A stretch of DNA of 64,000 bases from CAG-411 sp050875145 (GTDB taxonomy: Bacteria > Bacillota > Clostridia > Lachnospirales > Lachnospiraceae): positions 1-64,000 of the forward strand of contig JBNMLH010000004.1 of the NCBI GenBank assembly GCA_050875145.1, read 5' to 3'. The position numbers were made by a program, and so were the translations under genes. Shown piece by piece: positions 50,309-57,837 of the stretch; the stretch's first letter is position 1; each line of letters opens with the position of its first letter. The notes beneath the pieces are model-generated. The model had not been told where the DNA came from and searched no databases. It saw only the letters and a list, made by a program, of their open reading frames with translations.

Positions 50309-50944
50309 ATGACAAAAAAGCAACGCGCACATGCAATTATTGAGTTGTTAAAGGAAGAATATCCGGATGCACACTGTACATTGGATTATGATGAGGCATG
50401 GAAACTACTTATCAGTGTACGTTTAGCGGCACAGTGTACGGATGAGCGAGTAGATAAAATTACACCATTGTTGTATGAGAAATATCCTACTATAGAGGCA
50501 TTGGCAGATGCGCCTGTAGAGGAGATTGAGGCAATCGTACGACCTTGCGGTTTGGGAAAGAGCAAGGCAAGAGATATCAGTGTGTGTATGCGTATGTTGA
50601 AGGAAGAATATCATTGTCAAGTTCCTGATACATTGGAGGAATTATTGAAACTTCCTGGTGTGGGAAGGAAAAGTGCAAATCTTATTATGGGAGATGTGTT
50701 TGGAAAACCAGCAATTGTGACAGATACGCATTGCATCCGCCTTACAAATCGCATGGGACTTGTAGATGGTATTAAGGATCCTAAAAAAGTGGAGATGGAA
50801 TTGTGGAAAATTATTCCTCCAGAGGAGGGGAGTGACTTTTGTCATCGTCTGGTTTACCACGGAAGAGAAGTTTGTACAGCGAGAACAAAGACGCCATATT
50901 GCGATAGATGCTGTGTAGCAGAGGTATGTAAGAAGTGTATATAA
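50309..50944 (+). CDS. nth: Endonuclease III
   Basis: The 211-residue DNA glycosylase/AP lyase removes oxidised pyrimidines. It has the helix-hairpin-helix with catalytic Lys (LPGVGRKSANLIM), the catalytic Asp in VTDTHCIRLTNRMG and a C-terminal [4Fe-4S] motif. The latter is spaced C-x8-C-x2-C-x5-C, with the first interval two residues longer than the usual C-x6-C. AGGAG precedes the ATG by 6-7 bp. It is co-transcribed with the IscR-like gene, which fits its Fe-S dependence. Confidence 0.94.
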   Translation: MTKKQRAHAIIELLKEEYPDAHCTLDYDEAWKLLISVRLAAQCTDERVDKITPLLYEKYPTIEALADAPVEEIEAIVRPCGLGKSKARDISVCMRMLKEEYHCQVPDTLEELLKLPGVGRKSANLIMGDVFGKPAIVTDTHCIRLTNRMGLVDGIKDPKKVEMELWKIIPPEEGSDFCHRLVYHGREVCTARTKTPYCDRCCVAEVCKKCI

Positions 50945-51153
50945 TAATAAGTGCAATAAATAAAGGAAAAAGTTTTCTAAAGTGCTTGTTTGTATAAGAA
51001 ATAGGAGAACGGGAAAAATAAGCCATAAAACATAGGTTTGTATTTTAGATTTTTTGCGAAGATCTATAACATAGAGAAAATTGAAAAAGTTTTGGAAAGA
51101 TAGTGTCTTTTAGAGGATAGTTAGCTGGTCTAAATAAAGATGGAGGAGCAAAA

Positions 51154-51447
51154 ATGGAAATTACATGGGATGATGTGAAAGCACAAGAAAAAGAATCTTA
51201 TTTATTGGTAGATATAAGGGAATATGAACACTCAGCGTTGGGAATGGTTCCTGGTGCAATTGCCATTTCTTTTATTGAAGATGTAAATAAATTGTTTGAA
51301 TTGCCGAAAGAAAAAAAGATTTATCTATATTGTCATAAAGGAGAACTTAGCGTGCAGGCACAGGAATTGTTACAGGATGCAGGGTACGAGGCATATAGTG
51401 TGACAGGTGGTTATTATGCCTATTTAGAGAATATGCTTGCAGATTGA
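51154..51447 (+). CDS. Single-domain rhodanese
   Basis: The 97-residue rhodanese-like domain has the VDIREYEHSALGMVPGAI start, the catalytic Cys in LYCHKGELS and a C-terminal VTGGYYAYL. It should carry sulfur as a persulfide in the cytoplasm. GGAGGA lies 7 bp before the ATG. A ThiF/MoeB-type gene follows after 43 bp. The pair suggests sulfur transfer to an activated carrier protein, although the carrier gene is not found nearby. Confidence 0.88.
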   Translation: MEITWDDVKAQEKESYLLVDIREYEHSALGMVPGAIAISFIEDVNKLFELPKEKKIYLYCHKGELSVQAQELLQDAGYEAYSVTGGYYAYLENMLAD

Positions 51448-51490
51448 ATTGGTAATAAATAAATTATAAAGTTGTAAAAGAGGTTTAAAA

Positions 51491-52336
51491 ATGGTATTTT
51501 CCAAGGATGAATTAGAGCGTTATACAAGGCATTTTGTATTACAGGATGTGGGTGTGGCAGGACAAAAAAAATTAAAGGCAGGTAGCGTGTTAGTTGTTGG
51601 AGCAGGAGGGCTTGGCTCGCCTGTTCTTTTGTATCTTGCGGCTGCTGGTGTGGGAAAGATTGGAATAATAGATGGAGATCAGGTGGAATGTTCCAATTTG
51701 CAAAGACAGGTGATACATAGTACCAGTCGGATAGGAGAAAATAAGGCACGTTCTGCGGAACAAACCATACATGCACTGAATCCGAATGTAGAAGTGATTG
51801 TGTATGAGGATATGTTTCAGCCAGAGATTGCACAGAAATTGGTGGCACAGTATGACATTGTCGTTGATGGTGTGGATAATTTTGCAGGAAAATTTTTAAT
51901 TAATGATGCATGTGTATTGGAAAAAAAGCCTTTTGTTCATGGAGGAATCTTAGGATGGAAAGGACAAGTGTTTACCTATATTCCTGACAAAACCTGTTGT
52001 TATCGTTGCATTTATGAAGAGATACCCAAAGGGGAGTCGATCCCTAACTGCTCGCAGGCGGGAGTAATAGGTGCATTGCCAGGAATTATTGGTAGTATGC
52101 AGGCATTAGAGGTGATTCGTTATTTACTTGAATTAGAACCATTATATGCAGGAAAAATGTATATCTTTGATGGCACGACAGGAAACAGTCGAGTGGTACC
52201 ATTTCCTACACCAGCCAAACACTGTAAAGTATGTGGACCCAAAGCACAAATACACAGCGTAATCGAAAGTCAAAAAAAATATGATATGGCACAAGGGGTG
52301 AAGGGTCACAATGCAAATGCTTGTGCCAGAAAGTAA
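51491..52336 (+). CDS. ThiF/MoeB/HesA-family adenylyltransferase
   Basis: The 281-residue E1-like enzyme has the ERYTRHFVLQDVG start, ATP motif GAGGLGSPVL, IDGDQVECSNLQRQ, VDGVDNFAGK and two zinc CxxC motifs (CYRC, CKVC) typical of MoeB/ThiF. It adenylates the C-terminal glycine of a ubiquitin-like sulfur carrier. The last 30 residues after CKVC extend beyond the family. The partner carrier (ThiS/MoaD-like) is not seen in this window. With the rhodanese just upstream, it probably serves thiamine, molybdopterin or cysteine synthesis. Confidence 0.87.
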   Translation: MVFSKDELERYTRHFVLQDVGVAGQKKLKAGSVLVVGAGGLGSPVLLYLAAAGVGKIGIIDGDQVECSNLQRQVIHSTSRIGENKARSAEQTIHALNPNVEVIVYEDMFQPEIAQKLVAQYDIVVDGVDNFAGKFLINDACVLEKKPFVHGGILGWKGQVFTYIPDKTCCYRCIYEEIPKGESIPNCSQAGVIGALPGIIGSMQALEVIRYLLELEPLYAGKMYIFDGTTGNSRVVPFPTPAKHCKVCGPKAQIHSVIESQKKYDMAQGVKGHNANACARK

Positions 52337-52424
52337 AAGGTAATGCCCCGCCCAAGCATGAGAAAAAGCTTGAGCAGGGCGAAGTTTAAATAGTTGTAAA
52401 ATTCGAGAACGTATATTCATTATG
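52337..52424. terminator. Weak terminator between convergent genes
   Basis: CGCCC...CAAGC and GCTTG...GGGCG (about 52348-52382) can form an imperfect stem with a bulge. The T tract is poor, so this is tentative. Confidence 0.35.
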
Positions 52425-53036
52425 CTATTGGCTTTGGCGCACTGCTTTTACAAATTGTTCTATTTTCAGTGCATCTTTTCCATGTTTGTCTGAAAATTCC
52501 ACTCCTGAAGAAACGTCTACACCATCTGGCTGGAGGGCAGAAATTGCCTGAGATACATTATCAGGATTCAATCCGCCAGCCAATAAAAGTAATTTATGAT
52601 CTCTTGGAATGTTTTCTACAAGTTTCCAGTCAAATGTCTTTCCGCTTCCGGGTTTCTGCGCATCAAAAACATATCCCTTTATTTTTTCGCATTTTTGGTA
52701 GGTAGGAAAATGATCCATATCTGTGATATTAAAGGCTTTAAAAATAGGAATAGAAATTGCATCCAAAACATCGTCTTGAAGTGTACCGTGGATTTGAATA
52801 ATATCAAAATTAGCACGTTCGATTTCTATAACTTGTTCTAAAGAAGGCGACACAACAACTGCAACTTTTTGGATTGTTGTATTTAATGCACGCATAATTT
52901 CCTTTGCTTGTTCTATTGTAAGGTTTCGTTTGCTTTTTGGGAAAAATAAAACAAAACCAGCATAATCTACTTGATGTTTATTAAGATAAAGTGCTTCTTT
53001 TGGATCTGTAAGACCACATATTTTAATTTTTGTCAT
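52425..53036 (-). CDS. trpF: Phosphoribosylanthranilate isomerase
   Basis: This 203-residue TIM barrel of tryptophan synthesis has the catalytic Cys in KICGLT, the catalytic Asp in YVFDAQKPGSGKTFDW and the phosphate loops LAGGLNPDNV and GVDVSSGVE. It converts phosphoribosylanthranilate to the carboxyphenylamino-deoxyribulose phosphate. No other trp gene is nearby, so it is detached from a trp operon. A minus-strand promoter is present at 53135-53164. Confidence 0.93.
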   Translation of the reverse strand: MTKIKICGLTDPKEALYLNKHQVDYAGFVLFFPKSKRNLTIEQAKEIMRALNTTIQKVAVVVSPSLEQVIEIERANFDIIQIHGTLQDDVLDAISIPIFKAFNITDMDHFPTYQKCEKIKGYVFDAQKPGSGKTFDWKLVENIPRDHKLLLLAGGLNPDNVSQAISALQPDGVDVSSGVEFSDKHGKDALKIEQFVKAVRQSQ

Positions 53037-53134
53037 ATCGTATATCCTCTTTTCTTCATGTAAGTTTGCAATTACTCATTAGTGCTGTAATTGGCAGCAG
53101 GGGAAACATTATTGAATCAAATCGTTTTAATTGT

Positions 53135-53164
53135 ATTATACCGTAAAAGCAGCATGAAAAACAA
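53135..53164 (-). promoter_or_regulatory. Promoter of trpF
   Basis: On the minus strand TTGTTT (53159-53164) is 18 bp from TATAAT (53135-53140), about 100 bp before the start codon. No trp leader, TRAP site or T-box motif was recognised in the leader. Confidence 0.55.
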
Positions 53165-53306
53165 GGCAGGAATGTGCTTTGCTGTGTAAGACTATAAAGG
53201 CTAAATTTAGCAAAATGCTATGTGAGCATAAAAATTTGAGAAATAATGATGTTACAGCTAACAATAACATGATATAATGAAGGCAGTTACAGTAGGAGGA
53301 AATAGA

Positions 53307-54080
53307 ATGACGGAGTTAGAAAAATATTATAATAAATTTAATGAAGAAAAACGGTTAAACAGTAGACATGGACAGGTAGAGTTCATAACATCTATGAAAT
53401 ATATACATGATTATTTAAGTAGAATAGAGCAACCTAAGATTTTGGACATAGGTGCAGGAACTGGTAGATATAGTGTAGCATTGGCAGAAGAAGGCTATGA
53501 TGTTACGGCAGTGGAACTTGTAAAATATAATCTAGGTATCTTAAAACAAAAGGGAAGTACCGTAAAAGCATATCAGGGAAATGCAAAAAATCTGAAACGT
53601 TTTGCAGATGCATCCTTTGATGTGACCTTGCTGTTTGGACCTATGTATCATTTGTTTGGGGAAGACGAAAAAGTGTTAGCATTAAAGGAGGCCAGAAGGG
53701 TAACAAAAACTGGAGGAATTATTTTTGTGGCATATTGTATGAATGATTATGCGATTCTTACCTATGGTTTTAAGGAAAAGCATATAAAAGAAAGTATGGA
53801 AAATGGTCGTATTACAGAAGACTTTCATGTCATATCAGAAGAGAAGGATTTATATGATTATGTACGATTAGAGGATATTGATGCGGTAAATGCAAGGGTT
53901 TCGGTAGAGAGACTTAAAATTATTACGCCAGACGGACCTGCAAACCACATAAGACCCGTATTAAATAAGTTGGATGAAGAAGAATTTGCATTATTTCTCC
54001 AATATCATTTGACTGTATGTGAACGCGCAGATATGATGGGAGCGGCAGCACATACATTGGATATTTTACGGGCAGTTTAA
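53307..54080 (+). CDS. Class I SAM-dependent methyltransferase
   Basis: The 257-residue enzyme has motif I as ILDIGAGTGRYSVALAEEGY, the acidic end of strand beta2 in VTAVELVKYN, motif II/III around FDVTLLFGPMYHL and a C-terminal cap. The group is the Methyltransf_11/25 type with unknown small-molecule substrate. AGGAGG lies 7 bp before ATG 53307; the in-frame ATG at 53277 is not supported. A TATAAT box lies about 35 bp upstream. It stands alone before a 145-base gap. Confidence 0.85.
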   Translation: MTELEKYYNKFNEEKRLNSRHGQVEFITSMKYIHDYLSRIEQPKILDIGAGTGRYSVALAEEGYDVTAVELVKYNLGILKQKGSTVKAYQGNAKNLKRFADASFDVTLLFGPMYHLFGEDEKVLALKEARRVTKTGGIIFVAYCMNDYAILTYGFKEKHIKESMENGRITEDFHVISEEKDLYDYVRLEDIDAVNARVSVERLKIITPDGPANHIRPVLNKLDEEEFALFLQYHLTVCERADMMGAAAHTLDILRAV

Positions 54081-54104
54081 GTATAATAGAAGTTGCAAGA
54101 TGGA

Positions 54105-54161
54105 TTCCCAAAACAACCCAATTTAAGCAGGCAAGCTTGTAAGATATGCTTGTTTTGGGAA
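54105..54161 (+). repeat. Inverted repeat before the Dabb-MATE operon
   Basis: TTCCCAAAACAA (54105-54116) and TTGTTTTGGGAA (54150-54161) are perfect 12-bp arms around a 33-base loop containing CAAGCTTG. It has no T tract. The right arm runs into a cre-like sequence, TGGGAACGCTTTCA (54156-54169). Confidence 0.5.
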
Positions 54162-54225
54162 CGCTTTCATAGTAGAATGTATGTATTGAGTTGGTTATTA
54201 TTATGTTAAGGAAAGGATTTTGGTT

Positions 54226-54528
54226 ATGGTTAAGCATATTATTTTATGGAAAATTAAAGAAGAGAAAACAGAAGAGGAAAAGGCAGAAATTAAAGCAAAT
54301 GTAAAGAAAGGGTTAGAAGGTTTGCAGGGACAGATTCCTGGTTTAGTATCTATCCATGTGCAAACAGATTCTTTGGCTAGTTCTACGGCTGATTTAATGC
54401 TGAATTCCAGTTTTGAATCGGAAGAAGCATTGAAAAATTATGCAGTACATCCAGCGCATGTAGCAGTGGCTAATTCAGCCGTTCGTCCGAATATGGAAGT
54501 TCGTATGTGTTTGGATTTTGAGGAATAA
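54226..54528 (+). CDS. Dabb-domain (stress-responsive A/B barrel) protein
   Basis: The 100-residue protein has the Dabb layout: VKHIILWKIKE at the start, a helix with KKGLEGLQGQIPGL, then the DLMLNSSFESEEALKNYAVH and PAHVAVA segments. Such proteins form small dimeric ferredoxin-like barrels with roles in stress or polyketide-like chemistry; no activity can be predicted here. AAAGGA lies 8 bp before ATG 54226; TTG 54220 lies closer to the site and is less likely. It is first in a compact operon, 6 bp before the MATE gene. Confidence 0.85.
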   Translation: MVKHIILWKIKEEKTEEEKAEIKANVKKGLEGLQGQIPGLVSIHVQTDSLASSTADLMLNSSFESEEALKNYAVHPAHVAVANSAVRPNMEVRMCLDFEE

Positions 54529-54534
54529 TTTTTT

Positions 54535-55920
54535 ATGAGACAAATCTGGAAAAGGGAAGAGAGAGCATTAACATGGCAGTTATTAAAAACTATGTTGGTG
54601 CTTGCTGTTCCTACAATATTTGAGCAGATTTTATCTACATTACTACAGTATGTAGATACGGCTATGGTAGGTCGTCTGGGTGAACAGGCTACAGCAGCAG
54701 TTAGTGCTACTACTACAGTAACTTGGCTTGTGTCCAGTCTTGCTTCTGCGATTGGAGTCGCAACGCTTGCTATGATATCAAAATCTGTTGGCGAACAGGA
54801 TAAAAAGAGTGTGCAGAGTATAGCAAAACAAAGTTTGTTACTTGTAGTAGTTGTGGGAATTGTATTAGGGACTGTTTCTATGCTGTTAAGTCCATTTATT
54901 CCTAAATGGATGGGAGCGGACCCACAAATACAAAAAGAAGCATCCCGATACTTTTTTATCATTAGTATTCCGATGTTATTTCGGGAAGCAAATACAATAT
55001 TTGGTGCAGCGTTACGTGCAACAAAAGATACGGTTACACCTATGGCAGTAAATTTTTTATCAAATATTTTAAATATTGTATTAAATTATGTGTGTATTTA
55101 TTTATTACAACTTGGTGTAGAGGGAGCAGCAATTTCATCGGCTATTTGTTATACGATTTCAGGAACATTAATGTTTCTGGCATATAGAAAAAATGAATGG
55201 CTTAGATGGAAGTGGAATACTTTTGCTATTGATTTGGATAAATTAAAAGAATGTGCAAAAATTGGATTTCCAGTACTTGGAACAAGTCTTACTTCTTGTC
55301 TTGGGTATGTAGTTTTTGCAGCGCAGGTGTTTCGAATGGGAACGGTTACATTTGCGGCACATTCTATTGCTGTAACAGCAGAAACTATATTTTATATACC
55401 AGGATATGGATTACGAACAGCCACCTCTACGATGGTCGGAATTGCGTTGGGTGAGAAAAATGAAAAGAAGTTTGAACGTATCAGTGCTCTTGGTATTTTT
55501 GTTACAATGGTGATGATGTTGTGCAATGGAGTATTGTTATTTGTAGCAGCAGGACCACTTATGAGCGTATTTTCCACAAGCAAAGAAGTTGTGAATCTTG
55601 GTGTACAAATGTTAAAAATCGTGGCATTTTCCGAACCTTTTTTTGGATTAATGATTATTGTAGAGGGTATTTTATACGGCCTTGGGCGAACAAGATATGC
55701 CTTTTTTGTCGAAACATTTAGTATGTGGGGGATTCGTATTTTCTTTACGGCTTTATGTGTGAATGTTTGGCATTTATCTTTGCGGGAAGTATGGTATTGT
55801 ATGATCGCAGATAATATATGTAAAGCGGTTCTGTTACTATTGCCATTATTATTAAAAAAACAAAGAGAAAAACTGTTTCCAAAAGATGACTTGGAAGGGA
55901 GTGAGGGGTGTTATGAATAG
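54535..55920 (+). CDS. MATE-family efflux transporter
   Basis: The 461-residue protein has about twelve membrane helices in two related halves. It has the MATE hallmarks: LAVPTIFEQILSTLLQYVDT in helix 1, a MVGRLG-type loop, and GAALRATKDTVTPM at the end of the first half with the counterpart GILYGLGRTRYAFF in the second. It should export cationic drugs or metabolites using a sodium or proton gradient. A GAGGA site lies 10 bp before the ATG. It overlaps the rhomboid gene by 8 bp. Confidence 0.93.
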   Translation: MRQIWKREERALTWQLLKTMLVLAVPTIFEQILSTLLQYVDTAMVGRLGEQATAAVSATTTVTWLVSSLASAIGVATLAMISKSVGEQDKKSVQSIAKQSLLLVVVVGIVLGTVSMLLSPFIPKWMGADPQIQKEASRYFFIISIPMLFREANTIFGAALRATKDTVTPMAVNFLSNILNIVLNYVCIYLLQLGVEGAAISSAICYTISGTLMFLAYRKNEWLRWKWNTFAIDLDKLKECAKIGFPVLGTSLTSCLGYVVFAAQVFRMGTVTFAAHSIAVTAETIFYIPGYGLRTATSTMVGIALGEKNEKKFERISALGIFVTMVMMLCNGVLLFVAAGPLMSVFSTSKEVVNLGVQMLKIVAFSEPFFGLMIIVEGILYGLGRTRYAFFVETFSMWGIRIFFTALCVNVWHLSLREVWYCMIADNICKAVLLLLPLLLKKQREKLFPKDDLEGSEGCYE

Positions 55921-56494
55921 AGGAAGACAATTAAAGATATCATTTAATTCACCTGTGATTTTAGGATTTACTATTTTATGTTTTCTTACATTAGTATTGA
56001 ACCTGTTATCGAATGGGGCGGCGAATGTGTTGTTCTTTAGTGTATATCGATCTTCTATGGCAGATCCACTTACGTATTTTCGGTTTTTGGGTCATATATT
56101 GGGACATGCAAATTGGGAACATTATATTGGTAATTTTATGTTGATTTTGGTGGTAGGTCCATTGTTAGAAGAAAAATATGGTTCAAAAGATATTCTAATC
56201 GTGATACTTACTACCGCATTCATAACTGGTTTGGTACATTTTATCTGTTTCCCAAAAGTACAATTACTGGGTGCTAGTGGTGTTGTGTTTGCATTTATTT
56301 TACTTGCGTCTCTTGCAAGTTTTGAAGAGGGAAAGATACCGTTGACATTCATTTTAGTGGCAGTGCTTTATATCGGGGAACAGATATATGGCGGAATTTT
56401 TGTAAAAGATGATGTATCAAATTTAACGCATATATTAGGCGGTATTGTTGGTGCAGTATCAGGTTTTGCATTAAAATATAAGGGAACAAAATAA
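55913..56494 (+). CDS. Rhomboid-family intramembrane serine protease
   Basis: The 193-residue protein has six membrane helices, the HANWEHYIGN motif of loop/helix 2, the catalytic Ser in LLGASGVVFAF and the catalytic His in LTHILGGIVG. The dyad is complete, so it is probably active in cleaving membrane proteins. It begins at ATG 55913 within the end of the MATE gene, 4 bp after AGGGG, so translation is coupled. A small protein gene follows after 17 bp. Confidence 0.92.
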   Translation: MNRGRQLKISFNSPVILGFTILCFLTLVLNLLSNGAANVLFFSVYRSSMADPLTYFRFLGHILGHANWEHYIGNFMLILVVGPLLEEKYGSKDILIVILTTAFITGLVHFICFPKVQLLGASGVVFAFILLASLASFEEGKIPLTFILVAVLYIGEQIYGGIFVKDDVSNLTHILGGIVGAVSGFALKYKGTK

Positions 56495-56511
56495 GTAGGA
56501 GGTGTTAAAAT

Positions 56512-56739
56512 ATGAATCCAATTTCGGCAATGAAAATGAGACAAGCATTTGCGGCTTTTTCAAAAAATCATCCTAAGTGTGTTATGTTTATGAAGTCTGT
56601 TTTCTCAAAAGAAATTGAGGAGGGTACTATCATTGAAATGAGTGTACAACGACCGGGAGAAGAAAAGGTGGTAACGAATATAAAAGTACAAAAGTCGGAT
56701 ATCGAGTTGTTTGAAAGTCTGAAAGGTATGAAAATGTAA
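56512..56739 (+). CDS. Small conserved-looking protein of unknown function
   Basis: The 75-residue cytoplasmic protein has a helical N-terminal half (MRQAFAAFSKNHPKCVMFMK) and a strand-rich C-terminal half (GTIIEMSVQRPGEEKVVTNIK). It ends in a KSDIELFESLK helix. AGGAGG lies 8 bp before the ATG. It lies 17 bp from each neighbour, within the operon. I do not recognise a named family and no catalytic motif is visible. Its place beside DUF6465 and ParA is the only clue to its role. Confidence 0.75.
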   Translation: MNPISAMKMRQAFAAFSKNHPKCVMFMKSVFSKEIEEGTIIEMSVQRPGEEKVVTNIKVQKSDIELFESLKGMKM

Positions 56740-56756
56740 GAAAGGGGAGTTAATTT

Positions 56757-57011
56757 GTGGCAAGAAAGTGTAGTGTAGAGCGGGCAAAACAGAGAACGGG
56801 AGGTTTTGCTACGGCAAAGAAAAATATTGTAATTCAATATCAGGAAAGAGAACGTTCGACACAGAATTTATTAGAACTGATTAAGCGTAATGCGTTGGAA
56901 CAGGGAGTACGGGAAGAAGATATTATGGAAATTGATGTCTATGTAAAACCAGAAGAACAGACGGTGTTCTATGTAATAAATAAGGACATAAATGGACAAA
57001 TAGCTTTTTAG
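56757..57011 (+). CDS. DUF6465-like small protein
   Basis: The 84-residue protein ends with EIDVYVKPEEQTVFYVIN and a DINGQ segment, the signature of DUF6465 proteins in Lachnospiraceae. The N-terminal region is basic (ARKCSVERAKQRTGG). The family has no known function. The start is GTG 56757, 7 bp after GGGGAG. It is followed by ParA after 50 bp and preceded by the 75-residue gene. Confidence 0.75.
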   Translation: MARKCSVERAKQRTGGFATAKKNIVIQYQERERSTQNLLELIKRNALEQGVREEDIMEIDVYVKPEEQTVFYVINKDINGQIAF

Positions 57012-57061
57012 AGCATAGATAGATATAAGGTGTTATACAGAGGAAAAGGAGAGAAGAAACC

Positions 57062-57835
57062 ATGGCGATTACATATGTGGTGGCAAATCAAAAGGGTGGA
57101 ATAGGTAAAACAACTACAGCAACTACACTGGCAGGAATACTTGGGAAAAAAGGAAAAACATTATTGATTGATGCGGACCCACAGGGGAATAGTACTAATA
57201 CATATCAGGCAATTATTGAGGAACAGGCAACCTTGTATGATGTAATGATTGATACAGATAAACTTCCATTAGAAGAGGCAATTCAGCATATGGAAAATGG
57301 GGATATTGTAGCATCTGATCCACTGCTTAGTAAGGCAGAAAAAATGCTGGATGGAGATATTGAAGGGTTATATCGTTTAAAAGATGCAGTGGAGGAATTG
57401 GATGGGTATGATTATATTGTGATTGATACGGCACCATCTTTGAATGTGGTATTATATAACTGTTTAATTGCGGCAGATCGTGTTATAATTCCTGTGACAG
57501 CGGATTCTTATGCAGTACAGGGGTTAAAGCAATTGTATGATACGATTAAAGCAGTACAAAGAAGGCAAAATCCTCAGTTAAAAATTGCAGGCTTGTTATT
57601 GGTGAAATTTGCAGGACGGTCAAATTTGGAGAAAAATGTATATATTGATTTAGAACAGTTGGCAGAAAGTATGGACACAAAGCTATTTAAAACTGCAATT
57701 CGTGAATGTGTAAAAACGAAAGAAGCACAGGCAAACAAAAAATTGTTGATTGATTATGCACCAAAGTGTACAACAATGGAAGATTATAATAGTTTTGTGG
57801 AAGAATTACTCGCTGACGAGAAAGGTGGAGAATAA
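57062..57835 (+). CDS. ParA/Soj-family ATPase, orphan
   Basis: The 257-residue ATPase has the deviant Walker A (QKGGIGKTTTA), switch I (DADPQGNST), Walker B (YDYIVIDTAPS) and the C-terminal features of ParA/Soj proteins. These ATPases position chromosomes, plasmids or protein clusters on the nucleoid. No parB gene or parS-like 16-bp palindrome was seen nearby, and the neighbours (DUF6465, rhomboid, aminotransferase) are not partition genes. A cargo-positioning role is therefore more likely than segregation. The next gene starts 2 bp after its stop. Confidence 0.9.
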   Translation: MAITYVVANQKGGIGKTTTATTLAGILGKKGKTLLIDADPQGNSTNTYQAIIEEQATLYDVMIDTDKLPLEEAIQHMENGDIVASDPLLSKAEKMLDGDIEGLYRLKDAVEELDGYDYIVIDTAPSLNVVLYNCLIAADRVIIPVTADSYAVQGLKQLYDTIKAVQRRQNPQLKIAGLLLVKFAGRSNLEKNVYIDLEQLAESMDTKLFKTAIRECVKTKEAQANKKLLIDYAPKCTTMEDYNSFVEELLADEKGGE

Positions 57836-57837
57836 GC

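Noticed and set aside
57062..57835. Chromosome or plasmid partition locus
   Set aside because: ParA is present, but no parB gene, parS palindrome or replication gene accompanies it.
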